A stretch of DNA of 64,000 nt from Chloroflexota bacterium (GTDB taxonomy: Bacteria; Chloroflexota; Dehalococcoidia; Lucifugimonadales; UBA3495). Shown one piece after another: positions 33,413 through 41,750 of the stretch. The notes under the pieces were generated by a model. That model saw only the letters and a list, made by a program, of their open reading frames with translations, made no database searches and was not told the origin of the DNA. The stretch lies in NCBI GenBank assembly GCA_009840165.1, contig VXOG01000098.1:62001-126000 (forward strand). The letters run 5' to 3'. How positions within the stretch are numbered: the first letter of the stretch is position 1; the number at the start of each line of letters is the position of its first letter. Both the position numbers and the translations under genes were made by a program.

Positions 33413-34651
33413 ATGTCGGAATCATCACAACAAAACATCAGCGAAGAGTACGCGCGCCGGTTCATGCCGCCCGAGCGACGTCAGCAGTTGAGGGACACGG
33501 AATCAACCTCCGAACCCCTCGACGAAACCGTAATTTCGCCGTCGCCCCAGGTCGAAGCGCCGGCGCCGCAAGAGACGGTCGCAACAATATCGGAACCGGG
33601 TTCGCCGCCGCCTTCACCCAACGGCGTGGCGGAACCGCCGGTGGTGGAGGCTCCACCCCGTCCGGAGCCGCTCCCTGCGCCCCAATCGGTCCAGTTGCAC
33701 GAACCCTCGGATCAGGACCCACCCTACGTCGAAGCCAACGACCTTTTCAAAATCTACAAGCCGGCCGACCTGGAAGTGGTCGCCTTGCGCGGCGTTGACC
33801 TGGAAATTCAGGCCGGCGAGTTGGTCGGTATTGTCGGCGCCAGCGGCTCCGGCAAAACCACCCTGCTGAACATCCTGGCCGGATTGGAGCGACCCTCGGC
33901 CGGCCGCATACGGGTGGGGGAGCGCGACCTTCTGGACATCAGCGACCGGGAGCTGGTGGCCTATCGCCGCCAGGACGTCGGCTTCGTCTGGCAGGCCACC
34001 GGCCGCAACCTGGTGCCGTACCTCAACGTGCGCGACAACATCGAACTGCCCCAGGCTATCGCCGGAACCGGACGGCGACAGCGCCGCGAACGGGCCTCCG
34101 AGTTGCTAGAAGCGCTCCAGATGTCCGACAAGGCCGCCCGGTATCCCTCGGAACTATCCGGCGGCGAGCAACAGCGCGTCGCCATCGCCGTCGCCATGGC
34201 CAACAATCCGCCCCTGCTGCTGGCCGACGAACCAACAGGGGAACTGGACACCAATATGGCCGAGGACGTGCTTCGCATGATGCAGCGCATCAACCGGCAG
34301 TTCGGCGTAACAGTCATCATCGTCACCCACTACGCCGGTATCGCCCGGTGGGTTGATCGGGTGGTGCGCATTCGCGATGGCCGGATCGGTTCCGAGTCCT
34401 ACCTGCGCTCGTCGTACCAGGGAGACCAGGGCAACGAGGAAGAATACCTGGTGGTGGACCGCGCCGGCCGTCTGCAACTGCCCCGGGAGTACATGGAACG
34501 CTTCCAGAGCCTGAACGGACCATGGGAAGGTTTGGCCAACACGGGAATGACGGAAGACGGAGGCGAGGTCACGTTGCGTCCGGCGTCGGCGCCCCGTCGT
34601 AGCCGTGAGCGGACGGGGATCCCCGGCAGCGGGTCGGACGGCCGAGGATAG
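33413..34651 (+). CDS. ABC transporter ATP-binding protein, MacB/LolD type, long N-terminal extension
   Basis: The protein is 412 residues from ATG 33413. An upstream ATG at 33371 is less likely because TATAAT spans 33367-33372 and may be the -10 box. Residues 1-105 form a Pro/Glu-rich disordered region. The ATPase domain has Walker A GASGSGKTTLL, signature LSGGEQQR and Walker B LLLADEPTGELD. A C-terminal tail of about 90 residues is charged. It is in tandem with a second ATPase, with no permease next to them. The group works with FtsX-like permeases in lipoprotein release or efflux. Confidence 0.88.
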   Translation: MSESSQQNISEEYARRFMPPERRQQLRDTESTSEPLDETVISPSPQVEAPAPQETVATISEPGSPPPSPNGVAEPPVVEAPPRPEPLPAPQSVQLHEPSDQDPPYVEANDLFKIYKPADLEVVALRGVDLEIQAGELVGIVGASGSGKTTLLNILAGLERPSAGRIRVGERDLLDISDRELVAYRRQDVGFVWQATGRNLVPYLNVRDNIELPQAIAGTGRRQRRERASELLEALQMSDKAARYPSELSGGEQQRVAIAVAMANNPPLLLADEPTGELDTNMAEDVLRMMQRINRQFGVTVIIVTHYAGIARWVDRVVRIRDGRIGSESYLRSSYQGDQGNEEEYLVVDRAGRLQLPREYMERFQSLNGPWEGLANTGMTEDGGEVTLRPASAPRRSRERTGIPGSGSDGRG

Positions 34652-34659
34652 TTTCTGCA

Positions 34660-35352
34660 ATGACAAACGGAACGGCAGCTCTGGCTACCGAGGCGGTGGT
34701 TCGGGAGTTTGGCAACGGTGAGAGCGCCGTCCGGGCGGTGGACGGTGTCACGGTGAACATCGCCCCCGGCGAGTTCGTGGCGCTGGTGGGCCGGTCCGGT
34801 TCTGGGAAAACCACTTTGCTTAACCTGCTGGCCGGTTTGGACCGGCCCAGCGACGGCAGGGTCTGGTTCGAAGGCCGGGAGTTGTCGAACCTATCCGAAA
34901 AGGAATTGGTCGGACTGCGCCGGGAGCGCATCGGATTCGTGTTCCAGTCCTTCGGCCTGATTCCCCTGCTATCAGCCTTTGAAAACGTGGAGTTGCCGCT
35001 GCATATCGGAGGCGTTTCCTGGCGCGAACGCCGGCGTCTTGCCAACGAGTCCCTGGAACTGGTCGGCCTGCTCGGACGTTCCGGCCATCGTCCCTATGAA
35101 CTGTCCGGCGGCGAACAGCAGCGCGTCGCCATCGCCAGGGCATTGGTGGCAGGTCCGTCGGTGGTATTCGCAGACGAGCCCACTGGGGAACTCGACAGCG
35201 TGACCGCCGAGAGCATTGGCGGCATACTGCGGGAGATTGGCGCCAGCCGCGGAGTAACCGTGGTCACCGCCACCCACGACCTGATGCTGGCCGACATGGC
35301 TGACCGCCGCCTCCAAATGGCCGACGGCAGGATTACTTCCATCGACGACTGA
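34660..35352 (+). CDS. ABC transporter ATP-binding protein, MacB/LolD type
   Basis: This 230-residue stand-alone ATPase has Walker A GRSGSGKTTLL, LSGGEQQRVAIARAL and Walker B VVFADEPTGELDS. It is closely similar to the preceding gene but without extensions. It starts 9 bp after the first ATPase ends, so the two are co-transcribed and might form a heterodimer. The matching permease is not in the window; bS21 follows. Confidence 0.92.
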   Translation: MTNGTAALATEAVVREFGNGESAVRAVDGVTVNIAPGEFVALVGRSGSGKTTLLNLLAGLDRPSDGRVWFEGRELSNLSEKELVGLRRERIGFVFQSFGLIPLLSAFENVELPLHIGGVSWRERRRLANESLELVGLLGRSGHRPYELSGGEQQRVAIARALVAGPSVVFADEPTGELDSVTAESIGGILREIGASRGVTVVTATHDLMLADMADRRLQMADGRITSIDD

Positions 35353-35382
35353 TGCTCACGGACTGAATCGCCCGATGCGCAT

Positions 35383-35411
35383 TTGCCGTATCTAGGGCGA
35401 CGTGGTATATT
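35383..35411 (+). promoter_or_regulatory. Predicted sigma70-type promoter of rpsU
   Basis: TTGCCG (35383-35388), 17-bp spacer, TATATT (35406-35411). This lies about 50 bp before the bS21 start codon. Confidence 0.6.
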
Positions 35412-35460
35412 TGGGTTAATAATAAAGCATCCGAAAAAGCCAAAAACCACGGAGTAACGC

Positions 35461-35646
35461 ATGGCTTACGTAACGCCGAGAGAAGGCGAACCCCCTGAAA
35501 GTTTGGTCAACAGGTTCCGAGCGTCGGTTCAGCACGCCGGTATCCTGCGCGAACTGAAAGACCGACGGTTTTTCCGGTCCAAGGCGCAAAAAGAGCGTTT
35601 GGCCGCGCAGCGCGCCGCCCGACGACGGCGACGGCAGCGACGGTAA
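35461..35646 (+). CDS. rpsU: Small ribosomal subunit protein bS21
   Basis: This 61-residue basic protein fits bS21: PESLVNRFRASVQHAGILRE, then a Lys/Arg-rich tail with ERLAAQRAARRRRRQRR. bS21 helps translation initiation near the 3' end of 16S rRNA. It has its own promoter and is followed by an FmdB-type zinc ribbon gene. Confidence 0.9.
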   Translation: MAYVTPREGEPPESLVNRFRASVQHAGILRELKDRRFFRSKAQKERLAAQRAARRRRRQRR

Positions 35647-35741
35647 GCAACGCGCCGTACCGTCCGGTAGATCGGCTTTGCCGGGATAGCATCTCGGCAA
35701 ACAGTTATTCCTAAGAAGCGGGCACGCCAGGGAGGGTCAGT

Positions 35742-36086
35742 TTGCCTCATTACGATTATCGCTGTACCGAATGCTCTATTGAATTCGAGTTGGTTCAAAA
35801 ATTCAGCGAAGCCGGTCAGGGCGAGTGCCCGACCTGCGGCGGAGCCGGTCAGAGAGTATTCCACGCCGTTCCGGTTATCTACAAGGGAAGCGGTTTTTAC
35901 ACCACCGACTACGGACGGCCGAAGCGCCCCTCCGAGAGTTCCGAAAGCAAGGAATCTTCCACCGAATCGTCATCGTCGTCCAACGGCAGCGGATCATCGT
36001 CTGACAGTTCCAAGTCCGGTGACGGTTCGTCGTCCGGCAGCGAATCGGCTGCTGCTCCCGCTGCGGCGGGCGGGGACTCAACCTAA
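35742..36086 (+). CDS. FmdB-type zinc ribbon protein with Ser-rich tail
   Basis: This 114-residue protein starts at TTG 35742 after GGGAGGG. Residues 1-50 form the FmdB zinc ribbon, with CTECS and CPTCGG giving four Cys. The family ending GSGFYTTDYGR follows at about 49-59. Residues 62-114 are almost only Ser, Gly, Glu and Ala and must be disordered. The function of these proteins is unknown; they often sit beside ribosomal or regulatory genes. Confidence 0.85.
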   Translation: MPHYDYRCTECSIEFELVQKFSEAGQGECPTCGGAGQRVFHAVPVIYKGSGFYTTDYGRPKRPSESSESKESSTESSSSSNGSGSSSDSSKSGDGSSSGSESAAAPAAAGGDST

Positions 36087-36113
36087 ACCACCGCAACGAT
36101 AGAAGCAAAACTG

Positions 36114-36140
36114 AGCCGCGCCCGAGAGCGCGGCTTTTTC
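36114..36140 (+). terminator. Rho-independent terminator after the FmdB-type gene
   Basis: A perfect 7-bp stem GCCGCGC (36115-36121) and GCGCGGC (36128-36134) with loop CCGAGA, followed by TTTTT. It ends the rpsU unit. Confidence 0.88.
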
Positions 36141-36249
36141 GTGTTTGCTTTACAGCGAGAACCAAGGACGGTAGCCCGGCAGCCAAGTATCAAAATCAAG
36201 GGAATCATAATAAAATACGCTACCTTGCGGACGGACAGGAGGGACGACA

Positions 36250-37203
36250 ATGGCGACCGTGAACAGCGTGACTGGGCCGATAGACACCGACCATCTGGGA
36301 TTCACCCTGAGCCACGAGCATGTGGGCACCAACGCCGCCGGCTTGCGCCACACCTATCCGGAGATCATTGACCGCGATGGCATCCGCGAACAATCCACGG
36401 CAGCCATGCGGGCCGTGCGCGAGGACGGAGTGCAAACCATCGTTGACGTAAGCACCTTCGACCTGGGCCGGGACGTGCTGCTCATACGGGAGGTAGCCGA
36501 GGCCAGCGATATGCAGATCATCGTCGCCACCGGCAACCACCTGGCCGTGCCGCGACCCTTCGGCGACCTGTCGCCGGACGTGATCGCCGAGCTGTACGTC
36601 AGGGAGATTGAGGAAGGTATCGAGGGCACGGGCATCAAGGCGGGCATCATCAAGGTGGCCAGCGACGAGGGCGGCATCACGCCGCCGCAGGAGGTGGTAC
36701 TGCGTGCCGCCGCGCGGGCGCAGCAGGCAACCGGCGTGCCCATATCGACCCATACGTGGTCGCCCGAGCGAATCGGCGAGGCACAGGTGCGTATCCTGGA
36801 GGAAGAGGGCGTTGACCTGGACAAGGTGTACATCGGCCACAGCAACGACGACACCGACCTGGACTATCTCTTCGGCCTGCTTAACAAAGGCGTTTGGCTT
36901 GGCCTGGACCGGTATCCGGGCGGCACGCGGGCCGGGACGCCCAACTGGGAACAGCGCACCGAGGTTGCGAAGGCCCTGATGGACGCCGGCTTTACCCACC
37001 GCATCTTCCTGTCCCACGACTATTCGGTTCCCAAGGCTCGACACGGCGCAGAAGTACAGGAGCAGCGCCGCCGGGCCAACCCCGACGGGTACAATTTCAT
37101 TCCCCGGTATGTCCTGCCGCGATTGAAGGAAATGGGCGCGTCGGACGCCGACATCCATCAAATCACGGTGGAAAATCCGCGGCGGTTTTTTGGCCGGGAT
37201 TAA
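36250..37203 (+). CDS. Phosphotriesterase family metal-dependent hydrolase
   Basis: This 317-residue TIM-barrel protein has the full binuclear metal site of phosphotriesterase-like enzymes. The ligands are His22 and His24 (SHEHVG), probable carboxylated Lys135 (IIKVAS), His168 (STHTW), His197 (IGHSND) and Asp257 (LSHDYS). Family members hydrolyse lactones, phosphotriesters or other esters; lactonase activity is the more common natural function. ATG 36250 follows GGAGGGACGACA. The C-terminal VENPRRFFG is family-like. Confidence 0.93.
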   Translation: MATVNSVTGPIDTDHLGFTLSHEHVGTNAAGLRHTYPEIIDRDGIREQSTAAMRAVREDGVQTIVDVSTFDLGRDVLLIREVAEASDMQIIVATGNHLAVPRPFGDLSPDVIAELYVREIEEGIEGTGIKAGIIKVASDEGGITPPQEVVLRAAARAQQATGVPISTHTWSPERIGEAQVRILEEEGVDLDKVYIGHSNDDTDLDYLFGLLNKGVWLGLDRYPGGTRAGTPNWEQRTEVAKALMDAGFTHRIFLSHDYSVPKARHGAEVQEQRRRANPDGYNFIPRYVLPRLKEMGASDADIHQITVENPRRFFGRD

Positions 37204-37215
37204 GGAGGCAGAGCG

Positions 37216-37578
37216 ATGATTCAAGCCAAAGAAGCGCAGTCAGCCGGCGACAGCGCAATGGCTCAATTGCCGGAATGTGAACAACGAGCGATTGAGCGGG
37301 CTATTGAACAGCGGGAACAGCGTTTGGAAGCAGAGAAAGCGCGCGACCTTGCGGAGTTGAGAGATTTCGGCGAACGCTGTCAGCGTCTGGAGAAAATGCG
37401 ATCCGAATTGACGGAGAAATACCCTGACCAATGGGTGGCGTTAACGGAATCGTACCAACAGGTGGTCGCTGGCACGATCACGGAATTGGTCGCGAAAATT
37501 GAGAAAGGCGGCGAACGCCCCGAATTTGCTGCGGCAAAGCGTATGCATAAGCAACCACGATGGGCGATCCCTGGGTAA
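37216..37578 (+). CDS. Coiled-coil protein of unknown function
   Basis: This 120-residue protein is predominantly charged and helical, with heptad-like stretches such as RAIERAIEQREQRLEAEKAR. AAGGAGG precedes ATG 37216. The C-terminus ends near the next gene, a retropepsin-like protease, which overlaps or closely follows. I do not know the family. The pair may be a toxin-like or regulated-protease module, but this is only inferred from the position. Confidence 0.65.
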   Translation: MIQAKEAQSAGDSAMAQLPECEQRAIERAIEQREQRLEAEKARDLAELRDFGERCQRLEKMRSELTEKYPDQWVALTESYQQVVAGTITELVAKIEKGGERPEFAAAKRMHKQPRWAIPG

Positions 37579-37582
37579 TCCT

Positions 37583-37987
37583 TTGATTGCCGGCTTTTTT
37601 GAAGCGAACGGGCGGCCCCGCGTTCGAGGCCGTTTGCTTCTTCCGCGATTGGGAATCGTGGGGAGCGTCAACTTTCTGATTGATACGGGAGCATTTTCCA
37701 CCGCGCTGCACCCGAGCGACGGCGTCCGTTTGGGTTGCCCTTTTGACGATTTGCTCCTTCCCATGGCGTTCGAGGGTGTGGGAGGAACGCATACCTATTA
37801 CCGAGAAACTGCTGTCATCGAATTTGACGATAGTGGTACGGAAATCGGTCTCAGGTTTGAACTGGCCGTCGCCAAACCGCATCCGCTGGTCGATAATCTC
37901 GACTCGCTGTTGGGGCGCGACATATTGAACCGGCTGCGGATGGAATATGACTTTCCGCAGGACCGCCTTGAGCTAGTGTCGTCGTGA
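37583..37987 (+). CDS. Retropepsin-like aspartyl protease
   Basis: This protein of about 134 residues has the single-domain aspartyl protease motif FLIDTGAFSTALHPSD near residue 30 and the later LLGRDILNRL, the second hydrophobic-Gly flap-like region. Family members act as homodimers, each giving one catalytic Asp. The start TTG 37583 is chosen because the conserved text begins LIAGFF...GRPRVRG. An upstream TTG at 37499 would place 28 extra residues over the coiled-coil gene. Its stop overlaps the transporter start (GTGA). Confidence 0.72.
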   Translation: MIAGFFEANGRPRVRGRLLLPRLGIVGSVNFLIDTGAFSTALHPSDGVRLGCPFDDLLLPMAFEGVGGTHTYYRETAVIEFDDSGTEIGLRFELAVAKPHPLVDNLDSLLGRDILNRLRMEYDFPQDRLELVSS

Positions 37988-39498
37988 TCGCATCGTTAGC
38001 CAGCGGCCCACGGTTCAAGTGGTATGCCTTCGCCGCCATGGCGGTGGGCACTTTTGCATCCGTTGTGGACCACGGCAGCGTGGGCGTGGCGCTGCCCACC
38101 ATAGCCACCCATTTCCATGCGCCAATTCCCAGCGTGCAGTGGTTGATGATCGGGTTCGCAATGACCATCATCACCCTGCTGCTGCCCATGGGCCGGCTGG
38201 CAGACCTGATCGGCGCAAAACGGGTGTACCTGATGGGTTCGGTGGTGATCATCGCCGGGTCCATCGCCGCCGGAACCTCGACTGATCTGGCGGTCCTGAT
38301 AGTGGCGCGGATCCTGCAGGGCGCCGGCGCGGCCATGACCCAGGGCACCGGCATGGCTATCATCATTGGAGCGTTCCCGCCAGGCGAACGGGGCAAGGCC
38401 ATCGGTCTGATTATGACCATGGTGGGTACGGGAGCGGTGGCCGGGCCGGCGCTGGGAGGTTTCCTGGTGGATGCCTTCGGCTGGCGGGCGGTATTCTTTG
38501 CGACGGTGCCGATGGTGGTGGCCAGCATGGGAATGACGCTGGCGGTCCTGCCCGGCGGGAACGACCTCCGCCGGGTGCAGAGCGCCAACCAGCCCCGGTT
38601 CGACTGGCTGGGAGCGTTCCTGTCTTCCAGCGCGTTGCTGGCGTTGCTGTTGGGCATCTCGAACGCGCACCGCGTCGGCTGGACCGCGCCGCCGATACTG
38701 GCCTCGGTTGCCGTCTTCGTGACGTTCCTGGCCATTTTCATCTGGTGGGAATTGCGGTATGCCAGCCCCATGCTGGAACTGCGGCTCTTCCGCCGGCGCA
38801 ACTTCTTCCTGGGAGTTACCGCCAACTACATGATGTTCATGGGCAGCTCGGCGGTGTTGTTCATGACGCCGTTCTACCTGCAAAACGTGCTGGGATACAA
38901 GCCGTCAATGGCGGGGCTGGCGGTGGTGCCGGGCGCGATGTGCATGGCCATGCTGGGGCCGCTGAGCGGACGGCTTTCCGACCGGTTCGGCTGGCGCAAG
39001 TTCACGGTGGCGGGCTTGGTCCTTTCGTCCACAGGCATTGCAATACTATCGCAACTGAGCGCGGAATCGTCGCTGTTGCACGTGATACCGGCGCTGATGC
39101 TGACCAGCAGCGGCATGGGGACGTTCTACTCGCCTAACTCCAGCTCCATCCTGAGCGCGGTGGAGCGGGAGAGCCACGGCGTAATTTCCGGATTGGTCAA
39201 CCTGATTCGCAACGCCGGCAACGTGGTCAGCATCGCTGTGGCCACGGCAATCGTCACCGCCACCATGGGATCGCTGGGCTATGAGCCCAGCCTGGACGCG
39301 GTGCGGAACGGAGGAACCGAGGGAGTCGGCGCGGCCTTTACGTCAGGGCTCCGATACGCTTTCATTGCCATGATGGGATCGCTGCTGGTCGCGCTGATCC
39401 TGTCGGCATTGCCCACACACCGGGAAGAACAGACCGGACCGGCGCCGACGCCAGCGGAAACGGTTTTGCGTCCGGCCAGCCAGGCACAGGAGGATTAA
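37984..39498 (+). CDS. DHA2-type MFS multidrug transporter
   Basis: This 504-residue protein has about 14 hydrophobic segments and opens with FKWYAFAAMAVGTFASVVDH. Loop motifs are PMGRLADLIGAKRV (about 67-80) and the proton-relay-like RILQGAGAAMTQG. The family includes EmrB and QacA. It starts at GTG 37984, overlapping the protease stop. The substrate is unknown. It is followed by a ThDP enzyme after 3 bp. Confidence 0.9.
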   Translation: MIASLASGPRFKWYAFAAMAVGTFASVVDHGSVGVALPTIATHFHAPIPSVQWLMIGFAMTIITLLLPMGRLADLIGAKRVYLMGSVVIIAGSIAAGTSTDLAVLIVARILQGAGAAMTQGTGMAIIIGAFPPGERGKAIGLIMTMVGTGAVAGPALGGFLVDAFGWRAVFFATVPMVVASMGMTLAVLPGGNDLRRVQSANQPRFDWLGAFLSSSALLALLLGISNAHRVGWTAPPILASVAVFVTFLAIFIWWELRYASPMLELRLFRRRNFFLGVTANYMMFMGSSAVLFMTPFYLQNVLGYKPSMAGLAVVPGAMCMAMLGPLSGRLSDRFGWRKFTVAGLVLSSTGIAILSQLSAESSLLHVIPALMLTSSGMGTFYSPNSSSILSAVERESHGVISGLVNLIRNAGNVVSIAVATAIVTATMGSLGYEPSLDAVRNGGTEGVGAAFTSGLRYAFIAMMGSLLVALILSALPTHREEQTGPAPTPAETVLRPASQAQED

Positions 39499-39501
39499 AT
39501 C

Positions 39502-41208
39502 ATGACGACGACCACCACCACGCGAGACGGCGGAGAGGCTATCCTGGAGGCGTTCCGCAACCTGGGCATCGACTACATCATTTCATCGCCCGGCTCTGAG
39601 TGGGCGCCGGTGTGGGAGGCTCTGGCTCGGCAGCAGATCAATGAGACGCCTGGGCCGCGCTACATTAACTGCTGGCACGAGACGCTGGCGGTGAACATCG
39701 CGTCCGGCTATACGCGCGTAACCGGCAAGATGCAGGCGGTGCTACTGCACGCCGGCGTGGGGCTGTTGCAGGGCAGCATGGGCATTCAGGGCGCCGTTGT
39801 GGGTGAAGTCCCGATGCTGGTGTGTTCCGGCGAGGCCATCAGCTACGGCGAAGATCCGGAGATTGACCCGCAGGCCCAGTGGTATCGGAACCTGAGCGTG
39901 GTTGGCGGCCCGGACCGGTTCGCCAACGCATTCACCAAGTGGAGCGGGCGCGCTACCAGTCCCCATACGCTGTATGAGCAACTGGTGCGGGCCGGCGAGT
40001 TGGCGCAGCGCGTCCCCCAGGGGCCGGCATTCATGGACATCCCCATCGAGACGATGATCCACGACTGGACGCCCGGCAGCAAGATGCGCATGGTTGCCAG
40101 CGCGCCAAAAACCCGACCGTCAGAGGCGGACATTGCTGCGCTGGCCGAATTGGTAGCGCAGAGCAAGTCGCCGCTGATTATCACCGACTCGGCGGGGCGC
40201 GAGGTCCAGGGATTCAACAACCTGGTGGCGTTGGCCGAGTTGTTCGCCATTCCGGTGGTGGAGTCTGCGGCGTTGTACGCCAACTTCCCCAAGAGCCACC
40301 CGCTGTACCTGGGTGGCCAGTCGGAACGCTACCTGAACGACGCCGACCTGGTGATCCTGGCCGGCAGCCGCGCGCCGTGGTATCCCCCGCAGGCCGGGCC
40401 GCAGAATGCCACGGTGGTGGCAATGGGCGAAACCACCATCAAGGAATACATGGTCTATCAGAACCTGTTTGCGGACCGCTATGTTGAGGGCGACCTGACC
40501 CTCTGCCTCGGTTTGCTGGCCGATGCCCTGCGGCCCGAGGCCGGGAAACAGCAGGCCGAGATAGCGGCGCGGCGGGAGCGCGTATCCGAAGAGCACGACC
40601 GGCTGGCAGAGGCCACCTATGCGGCGGAATCGGCGGCCAGCGGCAGCAGCCCCATCGATCCGGCGTGGCTCGGCGCGGCACTGAGCGAGGTGATGCTGGA
40701 GGACGTGGTGTACGCCGAGGAGGTGACCACGCACCGGCCGGCGGTGGGTCGGCATGTGCGCTGGGACCGGCCGCAGAGCTACTACAAGACCAATGGCGGT
40801 TTGGGTCAGGGCCTTGGCCTGGCGCTGGGCGTTAAACTGGCGAAGCGCGGCCAGCCGGTGGTGGCCCTCATGGGCGACGGCGGCTTCCTGTACAACCCGG
40901 TGACCCAGTGCTTCGGCGTAGCGTGTGAGGCTGATCTGCCATTCCTGACGGTGCTGTACAACAACGGCGGCTACGAGGCGATGCGGGGCAACCACCTGGC
41001 ATACTATCCCGACGGCGACGCCGCGCAATCGGGCATCTGGCACGGCGTACACATCCCCGGGCCGGACTACGCCAAGCTGGTGGAACCCTTCGGCGGCTAC
41101 GGCGAGCGAGTCGAGGACCCGGCGCAACTGCACCAGGCGCTGCGCAACGGCCTGGCGGCAGTGCAGGAGGGAAGAATCGCGCTAATCGACGTCGTTCTGA
41201 ATAAGTGA
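39502..41208 (+). CDS. Thiamine diphosphate-dependent enzyme (acetolactate synthase-like)
   Basis: This 568-residue protein has the three-domain plan of the POX/ALS family. The catalytic Glu60 is in CWHETLAVNIASGYTR, and the ThDP motif GDGGFLYNP is near 458 with NN near 487. Residues 170-330 form the middle Rossmann-like domain. It could be a benzoylformate decarboxylase-, oxalyl-CoA- or acetolactate-like enzyme; the lack of an adjacent regulatory subunit argues against housekeeping ALS. The last 27 bases overlap a convergent gene. Confidence 0.88.
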   Translation: MTTTTTTRDGGEAILEAFRNLGIDYIISSPGSEWAPVWEALARQQINETPGPRYINCWHETLAVNIASGYTRVTGKMQAVLLHAGVGLLQGSMGIQGAVVGEVPMLVCSGEAISYGEDPEIDPQAQWYRNLSVVGGPDRFANAFTKWSGRATSPHTLYEQLVRAGELAQRVPQGPAFMDIPIETMIHDWTPGSKMRMVASAPKTRPSEADIAALAELVAQSKSPLIITDSAGREVQGFNNLVALAELFAIPVVESAALYANFPKSHPLYLGGQSERYLNDADLVILAGSRAPWYPPQAGPQNATVVAMGETTIKEYMVYQNLFADRYVEGDLTLCLGLLADALRPEAGKQQAEIAARRERVSEEHDRLAEATYAAESAASGSSPIDPAWLGAALSEVMLEDVVYAEEVTTHRPAVGRHVRWDRPQSYYKTNGGLGQGLGLALGVKLAKRGQPVVALMGDGGFLYNPVTQCFGVACEADLPFLTVLYNNGGYEAMRGNHLAYYPDGDAAQSGIWHGVHIPGPDYAKLVEPFGGYGERVEDPAQLHQALRNGLAAVQEGRIALIDVVLNK

Positions 41209-41472
41209 CGCGATGCGGGTGTGGCTGGACAGAATGGACCGGATTTTCTTGTCGTCTGCACTGGTGTAATCCGGTCCACTATCCACCAGCATCAATGCCG
41301 CGTCAGCGGACTCAAACCGTTCACTGGCATCCAGGAACTCGATACCTACCACTTCGCCCCGGTCGTCGAGATCAACCAGGACGCCATCATCGGCTTCCAC
41401 GCTTTTAGCTACTTCGACCTCCTGGAAATAGACGTAAAGAGCGTCAACGTCTGCGCTGTACTCGATCTTCAT
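41182..41472 (-). CDS. DUF2283 protein (probable antitoxin)
   Basis: This 96-residue protein opens MKIEYSADVDALYVYF, the DUF2283 pattern, and later has VLVDLDDRGEVVGIEFLDAS. DUF2283 genes usually follow DUF4258 genes and together form a suspected toxin-antitoxin pair. ATG 41472 gives the family start. The 3' end overlaps the ThDP gene by 27 bp on the opposite strand. Confidence 0.8.
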   Translation of the reverse strand: MKIEYSADVDALYVYFQEVEVAKSVEADDGVLVDLDDRGEVVGIEFLDASERFESADAALMLVDSGPDYTSADDKKIRSILSSHTRIASLIQNDVD

Positions 41473-41489
41473 GATGCTAGTTCCTTCGC

Positions 41490-41744
41490 TCAATCGGTCC
41501 GATCGACTACGCTCATCATGACGATAGCGGTCTCAGAATCTACAAACGTCACTCTGATGTGCCGGTTTGCTATCCACTTGAAAGCGTTAGTCCGTCCCCG
41601 GCTAGTCGCCTCCAGTCGGTCAGGATTTCCAATTGTCTCTTCAACATCAACTTCGGTGATCCGACGCCACCGCATCCTGCGGCGCGCGTGGCGAGAATAG
41701 ACAATGTCTCTGTGTGGCGGCGTAACTCCATTCCCTCGATGCAC
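41490..41744 (-). CDS. DUF4258 protein (probable toxin)
   Basis: This protein of about 84 residues has the DUF4258 pattern YSRHARRRMRWRRITEVDVE, then the C-terminal strand HIRVTFVDSETAIVMMSV. It starts at GTG 41744 without a clear ribosome-binding site, so the start is uncertain. It lies 17 bp before the DUF2283 gene and 6 bp after the amidase. Confidence 0.72.
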   Translation of the reverse strand: MHRGNGVTPPHRDIVYSRHARRRMRWRRITEVDVEETIGNPDRLEATSRGRTNAFKWIANRHIRVTFVDSETAIVMMSVVDRTD

Positions 41745-41750
41745 GATATT

